The notes beneath the pieces were generated by a model. That model ran no database searches, was not told the DNA's origin, and saw only the letters and a list, made by a program, of their open reading frames with translations. The translations under genes were made by a program, and so were the position numbers. Shown here in pieces: positions 15,471 to 23,633 of a stretch of DNA of 50,909 nucleotides (position 1 is the stretch's first letter; each line of letters begins with the position of its first letter). Source of the DNA: Pseudoduganella namucuonensis (GTDB lineage Bacteria > Pseudomonadota > Gammaproteobacteria > Burkholderiales > Burkholderiaceae_D); assembly GCF_900116645.1 (NCBI RefSeq), contig NZ_FPBO01000050.1, positions 1 to 50,909 on the forward strand, in the 5' to 3' direction.

Positions 15471-16607
15471 ATGTCGGTCGCGCTGGTCGCCGGCGAACCG
15501 TCCGGCGACGTGCTGGCGGCGCGCCTGCTGTCCGGCCTGCGGCCCCACCTGCCCGAGGCGCGCTTCCACGGCATCGGCGGCCCGGCGATGATGGAGCACG
15601 GCTTCGAGTCGCACTGGCCGATGGACAAGCTGACCGTGCGCGGCCTGCTGGCCGTGATCCCGCGCTACCGCGAAATCAAGGGCATCCAGAACCAGCTGCG
15701 CGACCGCTTGATCGCCGAGCGTCCGTCCTGCTTCATCGGCGCCGACTACCCGGGCTTCAACCTGGGCCTGGAAATGCAGCTGAAGGACGCCGGCATCCCC
15801 ACCGTGCACTACATCGGGCCGCAGATCTGGGCCTGGCGGGGCGGCCGCATCAAGAAGATCATCAAGGCCGTGTCGCACATGCTGGTGGTGTTCCCCTTCG
15901 AGGAGGAGATCTACCGCAAGGCCGGCGTGCCGGTCAGCTATGTCGGCCATCCGCTGGCCGAGATGATTCCGCTGCTCCCGGACGAGGGCGCCGCGCGCCG
16001 CGCGCTGGGACTGCCGGAGGACGCCAACGTGGTCACCATCATGCCGGGCAGCCGCATGTCCGAGATCAAGTACAACACGGCGGCCTTCGTCGGCGCGGCC
16101 AGGCTGCTGCTGAAACGCGACCGCTCGCTGCGCTTCGTCGCCCCGATGGCGGGCGAGAAGCAGCGGCAGCTGTTCCTGCAGATCGTGGCGCAGGCCGGCT
16201 TGCAGGACGTCGAGATCCAGCTGCTGGACGGCCAGTCCCACACCGCCATCGCCGCCGGCGACGCGGTGCTGGTGGCGTCCGGCACGGCGTCGCTGGAGGT
16301 GGCGCTGTTCAAGAAGCCGATGGTCATCGCCTACAAGATGATGGCGGCCGAATGGCAGATCCTGCGCCACTTCGGCTACCAGCCGTGGATAGGCCTGCCC
16401 AACATCCTGTCGCGCGACTTCGTGGTGCCCGAGCTGCTGCAGGACGCGGCCAGCCCGGAAAACCTGGCCGAGGCGCTGTGGCGCCAGTTGGCCGACGCGC
16501 CGCACCGTTTACAATTGGCGGAGCGCTTCACCGCCATGCACCACAGCCTGCTGCGCAACAGCGCCCAGGAAAGCGCCGCGGCGGTGATGAAAGTGATCGG
16601 CAAGTGA
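15471..16607 (+). CDS. lpxB: Lipid A disaccharide synthase
   Basis: GT19 glycosyltransferase that joins lipid X and UDP-diacylglucosamine at the inner membrane. The 378-residue protein starts MSVALVAGEPSGDVLAARLL, which carries the conserved GE-x-SGD motif, and contains YIGPQIWAWR and FPFEEEIY, all diagnostic, plus LPGSRxSEI as MPGSRMSEI. I chose ATG 15471, one base after the lpxA stop region; GTG 15453, inside lpxA, is an alternative that would add six residues. Length is close to E. coli LpxB (382). It ends in a GTGA overlap with rnhB. Confidence 0.96.
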   Translation: MSVALVAGEPSGDVLAARLLSGLRPHLPEARFHGIGGPAMMEHGFESHWPMDKLTVRGLLAVIPRYREIKGIQNQLRDRLIAERPSCFIGADYPGFNLGLEMQLKDAGIPTVHYIGPQIWAWRGGRIKKIIKAVSHMLVVFPFEEEIYRKAGVPVSYVGHPLAEMIPLLPDEGAARRALGLPEDANVVTIMPGSRMSEIKYNTAAFVGAARLLLKRDRSLRFVAPMAGEKQRQLFLQIVAQAGLQDVEIQLLDGQSHTAIAAGDAVLVASGTASLEVALFKKPMVIAYKMMAAEWQILRHFGYQPWIGLPNILSRDFVVPELLQDAASPENLAEALWRQLADAPHRLQLAERFTAMHHSLLRNSAQESAAAVMKVIGK

Positions 16608-17281
16608 AGAAAGCGGCCCGACAAGTGGAAATGCCAGCGCAATCCGGTCTGTTCGACGACCTGCCCAGCTCCCCCGACGAGATCATCTGCGGCGTGGACG
16701 AGGCCGGGCGCGGCCCGCTGGCCGGGCCCGTGTTCGCCGCCGCCGTGATCCTGCACCGCGAACGCCCCATCCTCGGCCTGCGCGACTCCAAGAAGCTGAC
16801 CGAGGCCAAGCGCGACGAACTGGCGCCGCTGATCAAGCTGCACGCGTTGGCCTGGGCCGTGGCGCAGGCGTCGGAAGAGGAAATCGACAAGCTGAACATC
16901 CTGCAGGCCAGCATGCTGGCCATGCGGCGCGCCGTGGAGGCGCTCAGCGTGGCGCCCACCCTGGCGCTGATCGACGGCAACCGCTGCCCGGTCATGAAGA
17001 TACAAAGCATCGCCATCATCGGCGGCGACGACAAGGAAGACGCGATCTCCGCCGCCTCCATCCTGGCCAAGACCGCGCGCGACGCGGCGCTGGTGGACTT
17101 GCATGTCCGTTTTCCGGAGTATGCGTTCGACCAGCACAAAGGCTACGGCACCGCGCTGCACCTCGAGCGCCTGCAAATGCACGGCCCGTCCCCGGTGCAC
17201 CGCCGCTCCTTCGCGCCGGTGCGCGAACTGCTGCTGGCCCAAGAAATGAAATGTCATGAAAACAATCTCCTCGCGCGATAA
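16604..17281 (+). CDS. rnhB: Ribonuclease HII
   Basis: Cuts RNA in RNA-DNA hybrids and single ribonucleotides embedded in DNA. The core starts EIICGVDEAGRGPLAGPV, containing the first two catalytic acids (DE), followed by LRDSKKLTEAKR and the ASILAKTARD helix. The third acid is in ALIDGNRCP and the fourth in KTARD. I chose GTG 16604 because it overlaps the lpxB stop; ATG 16631 is equally possible and would remove nine residues. The 225-residue length is at the upper end of the family. The last 26 bases overlap the next gene. Confidence 0.93.
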   Translation: MKKAARQVEMPAQSGLFDDLPSSPDEIICGVDEAGRGPLAGPVFAAAVILHRERPILGLRDSKKLTEAKRDELAPLIKLHALAWAVAQASEEEIDKLNILQASMLAMRRAVEALSVAPTLALIDGNRCPVMKIQSIAIIGGDDKEDAISAASILAKTARDAALVDLHVRFPEYAFDQHKGYGTALHLERLQMHGPSPVHRRSFAPVRELLLAQEMKCHENNLLAR

Positions 17282-18041
17282 CGCGCAGTACAAGGAATAC
17301 AAGCACCTCGCCACCAGCTCGCAAGCCCGCCGCAAGGCCGGCCTGACCCTGCTGGACGGCGTGCACCTGTGCCAGGCCTGGCTGGACCTGCGCGGCCTGC
17401 CGGAACAATGCATCGTCAGCGAAACCGCGTTGAAAAACCCCGAAGTGGCCGAAATCGTCGGCAAGATCGAGCATCAGCGCGCCCATTGCATCGCCATGCC
17501 GGACGCGCTGTACAACGCCATCAGCCAGGTCGAGCACGGCGTGGGCGTGATGTTCGTGGTGCCGACGCCGGAACGCGCGGTGCCGGACGCGCTGGCCGTC
17601 TCGGCCGTCCTGCTGGACAATGTGCAGGACCCCGGCAACGTCGGCTCCATCCTGCGCAGCGCGGCGGCGGCCGGCATCAAGCAGGTGTTCTGCAGCGGCG
17701 GCACGGCGTTTTGCTGGTCGCCCAAGGTGCTGCGCGCGGCCATGGGCGCGCACTTTGTGCTGGACATCTTCGAGAACGTGGACCTCGCCGCCCTGATGGC
17801 CAAGGCCAAGGTGCCCACGCTGGCCACCAGCGGCTACGCCACCAAGCGGCTGTACGAGATGGACCTGCGCCGGCCCGTGGCCTGGGTGTTCGGCCACGAA
17901 GGGCAGGGCGTCGCGGACGATTTGCTGTCGCTGGCAACGCAAACGGTGGTCATTCCCCACCTCGGCCAGGTCGAGTCCTTGAACGTCGCCGCCTGCGCGG
18001 CAGTATGCTTTTTCGAGCAAGTCAGGCAGAATCAAAGCTAA
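17256..18041 (+). CDS. TrmH/SpoU-family RNA 2'-O-methyltransferase
   Basis: Transfers methyl groups from SAM to a ribose 2'-OH in rRNA or tRNA. The 261-residue protein has a short N-terminal substrate-binding domain (SSRDNAQYKEYKHLATSSQAR, start only) and the SPOUT knot motifs: DNVQDPGNVGSILR (motif 1), FGHEGQGV (motif 2) and IPHLGQVESLNVAAC (motif 3). The target base cannot be told from sequence; it is in the rRNA-type subgroup near RlmB rather than TrmL. It overlaps rnhB by 26 bases, which is usual for this family in beta-proteobacteria. Confidence 0.9.
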   Translation: MKTISSRDNAQYKEYKHLATSSQARRKAGLTLLDGVHLCQAWLDLRGLPEQCIVSETALKNPEVAEIVGKIEHQRAHCIAMPDALYNAISQVEHGVGVMFVVPTPERAVPDALAVSAVLLDNVQDPGNVGSILRSAAAAGIKQVFCSGGTAFCWSPKVLRAAMGAHFVLDIFENVDLAALMAKAKVPTLATSGYATKRLYEMDLRRPVAWVFGHEGQGVADDLLSLATQTVVIPHLGQVESLNVAACAAVCFFEQVRQNQS

Positions 18042-18061
18042 ATCGTTCCCTGGGGGCAAGG

Positions 18062-19258
18062 ATGGACATCGCGCAGTTGCAATTCCTGGTGGCCGAAGGC
18101 GAGCCCGCCCAGCGCCAGGCGCTGGTGGAGATGCTGAAACGCCTCGGCGCCAAGCAAGTGGCCGACGTCCCCGACGGCCACGCCGTGCTGCGCCACTTGG
18201 GCGCAGGCTTCGCGCCCACCGTCAATATCGCCATCCTGGACCTGGCCCTGCCGGGCATGGACGCGCTGGAATTGATACGCCGGCTGTCCGAACTGGGTAG
18301 CCGCGCCGGAATAATTGTTGCAGGCGCGCAAAAGCCCGACGTGTTGTTTTCCATCGAAACCATGGCCCACGCCTACGGTGTGGACTTGCTGGGCGCCATC
18401 GCCAAGCCGGTCGGCGAGCAGCGCCTGCAATCGCTGATCGCCAATTACGTCGTGCCCGGCACCGTCGCCGCGAAACCCGCCGGCCCGGTATTCGGCTTTG
18501 CCGAAGTGGGGCGCGGATTACAGGCGCGTGAATTCGATCCTTATTTCCAGCCTAAAATAGAATTGGAAACAGGCCAGGTGAAAGGCCTGGAAATGTTCGC
18601 CCGCTGGACCCATCCGGAATTGGGTGTATTGGGCCCCGCCGCGTTCATGTCCGCCCTGGAAGAGAATAATCGCATCGATTTTCTCGACTGGAGCATGATA
18701 GAGAAAACCGTGGCCGCGTGCCGGGCGCTGCATGATAAAGGCACGCCGATTTCATTCTCGATCAATGTGGACCGCGCCACGCTCGCGCATCCGCAATTCA
18801 TCGCCCAAATCACCGCCTGCCTGGAACGCCACCGCATACTCGCCGATTATATTACCTTCGAAATGACGGAATCGGCGGTATTGAGCGCGGACCCGCATTT
18901 CCTGGAGCGGTTGCTGCGTTTGAGGATGATGGGATTCGGCCTGGCGATAGATGACTATGGCACAGGCCGTTCCAATCTCCAATTACTGGCGGCCGTGCCT
19001 TTCACCGAATTGAAAATAGACCGCAGCTTCGTCGATGGCGCTTCGCGCAGGCGCGCCATCAGCACGGTATTGAAATCCTGTTTAACGCTGGCGAAAAGCC
19101 TGGACCGCCGTTCGGTGGCGGTCGGCGTGGAAACAAAACAGGATTGGGATTTCCTGCAAGGCCTGGGTTGCACCTATGCCCAAGGCTATTACATCGCCAA
19201 GCCGATGCCGGTGGATGAATTCCCCGGCTGGCTGAACGACTGGCGCCAGTTCTTCTGA
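18062..19258 (+). CDS. REC-EAL protein with degenerate EAL motifs
   Basis: Two-domain signalling protein of 398 residues, started at ATG 18062. The receiver domain (about 5-125) keeps the phosphoacceptor region ILDLALPGMDALELIRR and the conserved Lys in AIAKPV, but its first acidic pocket reads AEGEP. The EAL domain (about 140-398) keeps a Glu at the EAL position (GLEMFARW instead of EALxRW), the Asn in SINVD, EMTES, DDYGTG and the KID lysine. The usual AEGVE motif reads AVGVET, losing the first Glu, so c-di-GMP hydrolysis may be weak or absent. A role as a c-di-GMP binding or protein-interaction regulator is an inference. It follows the SpoU gene by 20 bases. Confidence 0.85.
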   Translation: MDIAQLQFLVAEGEPAQRQALVEMLKRLGAKQVADVPDGHAVLRHLGAGFAPTVNIAILDLALPGMDALELIRRLSELGSRAGIIVAGAQKPDVLFSIETMAHAYGVDLLGAIAKPVGEQRLQSLIANYVVPGTVAAKPAGPVFGFAEVGRGLQAREFDPYFQPKIELETGQVKGLEMFARWTHPELGVLGPAAFMSALEENNRIDFLDWSMIEKTVAACRALHDKGTPISFSINVDRATLAHPQFIAQITACLERHRILADYITFEMTESAVLSADPHFLERLLRLRMMGFGLAIDDYGTGRSNLQLLAAVPFTELKIDRSFVDGASRRRAISTVLKSCLTLAKSLDRRSVAVGVETKQDWDFLQGLGCTYAQGYYIAKPMPVDEFPGWLNDWRQFF

Positions 19259-19281
19259 CATTCCATCCCTGAGTCCCCACG

Positions 19282-19316
19282 GCGGCCGCACGCAAGTAGC
19301 GGCCGCAGTCGTTTTT
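19282..19316 (+). terminator. Probable terminator after the REC-EAL gene
   Basis: Two copies of GCGGCCGC (19282-19289 and 19299-19306) can pair across a nine-base loop; a five-T run follows at 19312-19316. Each copy is also self-complementary. Confidence 0.6.
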
Positions 19317-19393
19317 CGCCCAGATTAAGCTAGTTTTTAGCATAATCAAGCCAGAAACTTGCTTGATTTGGGCAAATCAGGGGCCCTGGCCCA

Positions 19394-19457
19394 GGGGACA
19401 GACCTCCGCGCCACGCTTCCACGCGGGGGGCCGCGGCTCGATCGCGGGTCTGTCCCC
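19394..19457. repeat. REP-like palindrome between convergent EAL and ppsR genes
   Basis: GGGGACAGACC (19394-19404) is mirrored by GGTCTGTCCCC (19447-19457). The arms and the pairing CGCG inside make a long stem with a GC-rich interior. Same unit as the element at 5884. Confidence 0.8.
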
Positions 19458-19483
19458 GGTTCAGATGCCATTGGTTCGGACGT

Positions 19484-19515
19484 AAAAAAGCCGCCCGGCT
19501 TGCGCGGGGCGGCTT
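19484..19515 (-). terminator. Rho-independent terminator of ppsR
   Basis: Read on the minus strand, AAGCCGCCC and GGGCGGCTT form a stem followed by six T residues. It lies 17 bases after the ppsR stop. Confidence 0.85.
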
Positions 19516-19531
19516 ATGACCGACGCCTATG

Positions 19532-20383
19532 TCAGTATTCGCGGCGGTTCGGTTTGATTTCCTGCAATATCGTGGTCGATATTTCCTCGATCGATTTGGT
19601 GGTGGAGGACAGCCAGCGTATGCCTTCGCGTTTCATCATCATTTCCGCCTCGTTCACCTCGTAACGGCAGTTCTCTATCGATGCGTATTTACTGCCGGCG
19701 CGACGCTCATGGCGAATTTCCGACAAGCGCTCGGGTGTAATGCTGAGGCCGAATATCTTGGGCTTGAATGCGTACAGCGACGACGGTAATTTGCCGCGCT
19801 CGAAATCGTCCGGAATCAAGGGGTAATTGGCCGCCTTGATTCCATATTGCATGGCCAGATATAAACTGGTCGGCGTTTTGCCGGAACGGGAAACGCCGAC
19901 CAGGATCACATCGGCCGACGCCAGATTCTTGTGCGACTGCCCGTCGTCGTGCGCCAGCGAGAAATTAATCGCCTCGATGCGGTTCTTGTATTCCTCGCTG
20001 TCCACGATATTATGCGAGCGGCCTATCGTGTGCGTGGATTTGACGCCCAATTCCTGTTCCAGCGGCGCCACGAAAGTCTGGATCAAATCCATATGCATGC
20101 CATTGGCGCGCCGTATCATTTCCGACAGCTCGGTTTTCACCAGCGTGGAAAAGATAATCGGCCGCTGGCCGTCGGCCGCCGCCGCCTCGTTAATCTTGCG
20201 CACCGCCTCGTAAGCCTTGTCCAGCGTGTCGATAAACGGCAGACGAATCTGCCGGAAACGCAGGTCGAACTGCGACAGCACCGAGTGGCCGAAAGTCTCC
20301 GCCGTGATGCCGGTGCCGTCGGAGACGAAGAACACCGTGCGGGCGGCGGCAGGGAGGGGGGCTGGACGTTGTTCTTGGGTCAT
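19532..20383 (-). CDS. ppsR: Phosphoenolpyruvate synthase regulatory protein (PSRP, bifunctional kinase/pyrophosphorylase)
   Basis: Inactivates PEP synthase by ADP-dependent threonine phosphorylation and reactivates it by Pi-dependent dephosphorylation. The 283 residues show the DUF299 signature: VFFVSDGTGITAETFG near the start and the P-loop GVSRSGKTPTS at 163-173, then SLYLAMQYGIKAANYPL. It is divergent from ppsA, its substrate, 159 bases away, the usual arrangement. Started at ATG 20383; no in-frame competitor is better. In E. coli the homologue is also called PpsR. Confidence 0.96.
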   Translation of the reverse strand: MTQEQRPAPLPAAARTVFFVSDGTGITAETFGHSVLSQFDLRFRQIRLPFIDTLDKAYEAVRKINEAAAADGQRPIIFSTLVKTELSEMIRRANGMHMDLIQTFVAPLEQELGVKSTHTIGRSHNIVDSEEYKNRIEAINFSLAHDDGQSHKNLASADVILVGVSRSGKTPTSLYLAMQYGIKAANYPLIPDDFERGKLPSSLYAFKPKIFGLSITPERLSEIRHERRAGSKYASIENCRYEVNEAEMMMKREGIRWLSSTTKSIEEISTTILQEIKPNRREY

Positions 20384-20542
20384 AGGTAGGAATACTCAGT
20401 TTAATATTGTGAATCGTCAATTTGCCCGGCAGGCTGTAGAATGTAAGGCAACGGTAAGATTGTGCTGCACAGCGTCAAGAATAACAAGAATCATGCTGGG
20501 GCGGCCTGCGTAAAGATTTCTATCATCAGTAAGGGTGTCTAA
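20384..20542. promoter_or_regulatory. Divergent promoter region of ppsR and ppsA
   Basis: The 159-base gap is clearly AT-richer than the genes on either side and holds both start regions. A TAGAAT at 20437-20442 is a fair -10 for ppsA, but I see no good -35 at the correct distance, so an activator may be needed. No clear palindromic operator was found. Confidence 0.4.
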
Positions 20543-22984
20543 ATGACCAACTTGTCTAACGCAGCAACTTTGAAGGAGCAGCAGGATGGACAGGCCGTGT
20601 ACGTGGCCTCGTTCGAACATCTTCGCATGACGGACGTCGAGTCCGTCGGCGGCAAGAACGCCTCCCTGGGCGAAATGATCAGCCAGCTGGCTGGCGCGGG
20701 CGTGCGTGTTCCCGGCGGCTTCGCCACGACCGCGCAAGCCTTCCGCGACTTCCTGTCGCACAGCGTCGGCGGCGGCAAGCCGCTGGCCGAGCGCATCGCC
20801 GACCGCCTGGAAGGCTTGAACATCGACGACGTCCGCTCGCTGGCGCAAGCCGGCGCCGAGATCCGTCAATGGATCGTCGAGACCCCGTTCCAGCCCCGCC
20901 TGCAGGCCGAGATCGAGGAGTTCTACGCGCGCCTGGTGGCCGACTCGGAAACCGAGATGTCGTTCGCCGTGCGTTCCTCCGCCACCGCCGAGGACTTGCC
21001 GGACGCTTCCTTCGCGGGCCAGCAGGAATCGTTCCTGAACGTGGTCGGCATTGAAAACGTGCTGGACGCGATGAAACACGTGTTCGCCTCCCTGTACAAC
21101 GACCGCGCCATCTCCTACCGCGTGCACAAGGGCTTCACCCACGCCGAAGTGGCCTTGTCGGCCGGCGTGCAGCGCATGGTGCGCTCGGACGTGGGCGCCG
21201 CCGGCGTGATGTTCACCATCGACACCGAGTCCGGCTTCAAGGACGTGGTCTTCATCACCTCCAGCTATGGCCTGGGCGAGACCGTGGTGCAGGGCGCCGT
21301 CAATCCGGACGAGTTCTACGTCCACAAGCCGATGCTGGAGCAGGGCAAGTCGCCCGTCATCCGCCGCAACATCGGCTCCAAGCTGATCAAGATGGAATTC
21401 ACCGCCGAGGCGAAAGCCGGCCGCTCCGTGAAAACCGTCGACGTGCCGATCGAAATGCGCAACCGCTACTCGCTGAACGACGCCGAAATCGTCGAGCTGG
21501 CGAAGTACGCCGTCATCATCGAGCGCCACTACCAGCGTCCGATGGACATCGAGTGGGGCAAGGACGGCCGCGACGGCAAGCTGTACATCCTGCAGGCGCG
21601 TCCGGAAACCGTTAAGTCGCAGCAGAAATCGACCGACGCGCAGCAGCGCTTCAAGCTCAAATCGACCGGCACCGTGCTGACCTCGGGCCGCGCGATCGGC
21701 CAGAAGATCGGCGCCGGCCCCGTGCGCGTGATCAGCGACCCGTCCGAAATGGAACGCGTGCAGCCGGGCGACGTGCTGGTGGCGGACATGACCGACCCCA
21801 ACTGGGAACCGGTGATGAAGCGCGCCTCGGCCATCGTCACCAACCGCGGCGGCCGCACCTGCCACGCGGCGATCATCGCGCGTGAACTGGGCGTGCCGGC
21901 CGTGGTCGGCTGCGGCGACGCGACCGAACTGCTGAAGGACGGCACCTTCGTGACCGTGTCCTGCGCCGAGGGCGACGAGGGCAAGATCTACGACGGCCTG
22001 CTGGAAACCGAAGTGTCGGAAGTGGCGCGCGGCGAACTGCCGCCGATCAACACCAAGATCATGCTGAACGTGGGCAACCCGCAGCTGGCCTTCGACTTCC
22101 AGTCGGTGCCGAACGCCGGCGTGGGCCTGGCCCGCCTGGAGTTCATCATCAACAACAACATCGGCGTGCACCCGAAGGCGATCCTGGAATACCCGAACAT
22201 CGACGCGGACCTGAAAAAGGCCGTGGAATCGGTGGCCCGCGGCCACGCCTCGCCGAAGGCCTTCTACGTCGACAAGCTGGCCGAGGGCATCGCCACCATC
22301 GCCGCCGCGTTCTGGCCGAAGAAAGTCATCGTGCGCCTGTCGGACTTCAAGTCCAACGAGTACAAGAAGCTGATCGGCGGTTCGCGCTACGAGCCGGACG
22401 AGGAAAACCCGATGCTGGGCTTCCGCGGCGCGGCGCGCTACCTGTCGGCCGACTTCGCCGGCGCGTTCGAGATGGAATGCTCGGCCATGAAGCGCGTGCG
22501 CAACGACATGGGCCTGACCAACGTCGAGATCATGGTGCCGTTCGTGCGCACCCTGGGCCAGGCCGAGAAGGTCATCAACCTGCTGGCCGCCAACGGCCTG
22601 AAACGCGGCGAGAACGGCCTGCGCGTCATCATGATGTGCGAAGTGCCGTCCAACGCGGTGCTGGCCGAGCAGTTCCTGGAGTTCTTCGACGGCTTCTCGA
22701 TCGGTTCCAACGACCTGACCCAGCTGACCCTTGGCCTGGACCGCGATTCCGGCATGGAACTGCTGGCCGCCGACTTCGACGAGCGCGACCCCGCGGTGCA
22801 GGCGCTGCTGTCGATGGCGATCCAGGCCTGCCGCAAGCATGGCAAATACATCGGCATCTGTGGCCAGGGGCCTTCGGACCACCCCGAGCTGGCGGTCTGG
22901 CTGATGCAGCAGGGTATCGAGTCCATGTCGCTGAATCCGGACTCGGTGATCGATACCTGGCAAAAGCTGGCTACAATGCAGTAA
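20543..22984 (+). CDS. ppsA: Phosphoenolpyruvate synthase
   Basis: Makes PEP from pyruvate with ATP to AMP and Pi, feeding gluconeogenesis. The 813-residue protein has the N-terminal ATP-grasp-like domain (SVGGKNASLGEMISQL; AVRSSATAEDLPDASFAGQQ) and the swivelling phosphohistidine domain with GGRTCHAAIIARELG, catalytic His441. The C-terminal PEP/pyruvate barrel reads FSIGSNDLTQL and ICGQGPSDHPE. Length is close to the E. coli enzyme (792), with a slightly longer N-terminus. The Thr next to the active His (TCH) is the residue the PSRP kinase is known to modify. Confidence 0.97.
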   Translation: MTNLSNAATLKEQQDGQAVYVASFEHLRMTDVESVGGKNASLGEMISQLAGAGVRVPGGFATTAQAFRDFLSHSVGGGKPLAERIADRLEGLNIDDVRSLAQAGAEIRQWIVETPFQPRLQAEIEEFYARLVADSETEMSFAVRSSATAEDLPDASFAGQQESFLNVVGIENVLDAMKHVFASLYNDRAISYRVHKGFTHAEVALSAGVQRMVRSDVGAAGVMFTIDTESGFKDVVFITSSYGLGETVVQGAVNPDEFYVHKPMLEQGKSPVIRRNIGSKLIKMEFTAEAKAGRSVKTVDVPIEMRNRYSLNDAEIVELAKYAVIIERHYQRPMDIEWGKDGRDGKLYILQARPETVKSQQKSTDAQQRFKLKSTGTVLTSGRAIGQKIGAGPVRVISDPSEMERVQPGDVLVADMTDPNWEPVMKRASAIVTNRGGRTCHAAIIARELGVPAVVGCGDATELLKDGTFVTVSCAEGDEGKIYDGLLETEVSEVARGELPPINTKIMLNVGNPQLAFDFQSVPNAGVGLARLEFIINNNIGVHPKAILEYPNIDADLKKAVESVARGHASPKAFYVDKLAEGIATIAAAFWPKKVIVRLSDFKSNEYKKLIGGSRYEPDEENPMLGFRGAARYLSADFAGAFEMECSAMKRVRNDMGLTNVEIMVPFVRTLGQAEKVINLLAANGLKRGENGLRVIMMCEVPSNAVLAEQFLEFFDGFSIGSNDLTQLTLGLDRDSGMELLAADFDERDPAVQALLSMAIQACRKHGKYIGICGQGPSDHPELAVWLMQQGIESMSLNPDSVIDTWQKLATMQ

Positions 22985-23017
22985 GCAGGCGGCGGGGTTA
23001 GCCCCACGTAACGCTCA

Positions 23018-23051
23018 AACCCCGCCGCCTGTTCAGGCCGCGGGGTTTTTT
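23018..23051 (+). terminator. Rho-independent terminator of ppsA
   Basis: AACCCCGC (23018-23025) pairs with GCGGGGTT (23040-23047), strengthened by inner GCCTG/CAGGC pairing, and the stem runs into six T residues. An upstream copy of the left arm's complement at 22986-22999 can compete for the same strand (see findings). Confidence 0.9.
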
Positions 23052-23069
23052 ATCAACCAAATGCAAAGG

Positions 23070-23139
23070 CCGGGGTCAGTCCCTCCGGGATCGGTAGGAG
23101 CCCCACCGGGGCTCCTACCCCCATCGGGTCTGACCCCGG
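23070..23139. repeat. REP-like compound palindrome between ppsA and nfeD
   Basis: Outer arms CCGGGGTCAG (23070-23079) and CTGACCCCGG (23130-23139) enclose a second perfect hairpin, GTAGGAGCCCC (23094-23104) with GGGGCTCCTAC (23108-23118). The right flank TGCCTCTGGGT also flanks the element at 27012, so a longer unit than the palindrome alone is repeated. Confidence 0.85.
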
Positions 23140-23175
23140 ATTCTGCCTCTGGGTTTTATTTTTCGGGAGTGCATC

Positions 23176-23595
23176 ATGGCTGAATGGAGTATCTGGTTCC
23201 TGATCGCCGGCGCGCTGGTGGTGATGGAACTGCTGACCGGCACCTTCTACCTGTTGATGGTCGCCATCGGCCTGGCCGCCGGCGGCCTGGTGGCGCTGGC
23301 GGGCTTTTCCGCGCCGCTGCAGACGCTGGCGGCGGCCGTGGTCGGCGTGCTGGCCACGGGCATGCTGTGGCACAGCAAGTACGGCAGGGCGCGCACCATC
23401 GCCGCCACGGCCGACCCCAACGTCAACATGGACATCGGCCAGACCGTCACCGTGCCGCAGTGGCAGGACGGCGCGGCTCGCGTGATGTACCGCGGCGCCC
23501 TGTGGGACGTGGAACTGGCGCCCGGCAGCGCGTCCGCGCCCGGGCAGTACACGATACGCGAGGTGCGCGGCAGCCGGCTGATCGTCGGCGCTTGA
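23176..23595 (+). CDS. NfeD-family membrane protein
   Basis: The 139-residue protein has two or three membrane helices in residues ~5-65 (IWFLIAGALVVMELLTGTF; LMVAIGLAAGGLVALAG) and a C-terminal OB-fold-like strand domain (IGQTVTVPQWQDGAARVMYR; WDVELAP). Short NfeD proteins of this kind pair with SPFH/stomatin proteins, and one follows here 38 bases later. They are thought to work together in membrane microdomain organisation or quality control. Function in this organism is inferred from that pairing only. Confidence 0.85.
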   Translation: MAEWSIWFLIAGALVVMELLTGTFYLLMVAIGLAAGGLVALAGFSAPLQTLAAAVVGVLATGMLWHSKYGRARTIAATADPNVNMDIGQTVTVPQWQDGAARVMYRGALWDVELAPGSASAPGQYTIREVRGSRLIVGA

Positions 23596-23633
23596 TTTGG
23601 CAATTCCCTTTTGAGTCAACCTGGAGAGCACAT

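Noticed and set aside
19282..19306. Paired GCGGCCGC sequences as an attachment or recombination site
   Set aside because: The spacing and following T-run fit a terminator, and no integrase or prophage gene is near.
20417..22963. 848-residue open frame on the minus strand
   Set aside because: It is the antisense shadow of ppsA; the His- and Gly-rich translation with no family motif is typical of high-GC reverse frames.
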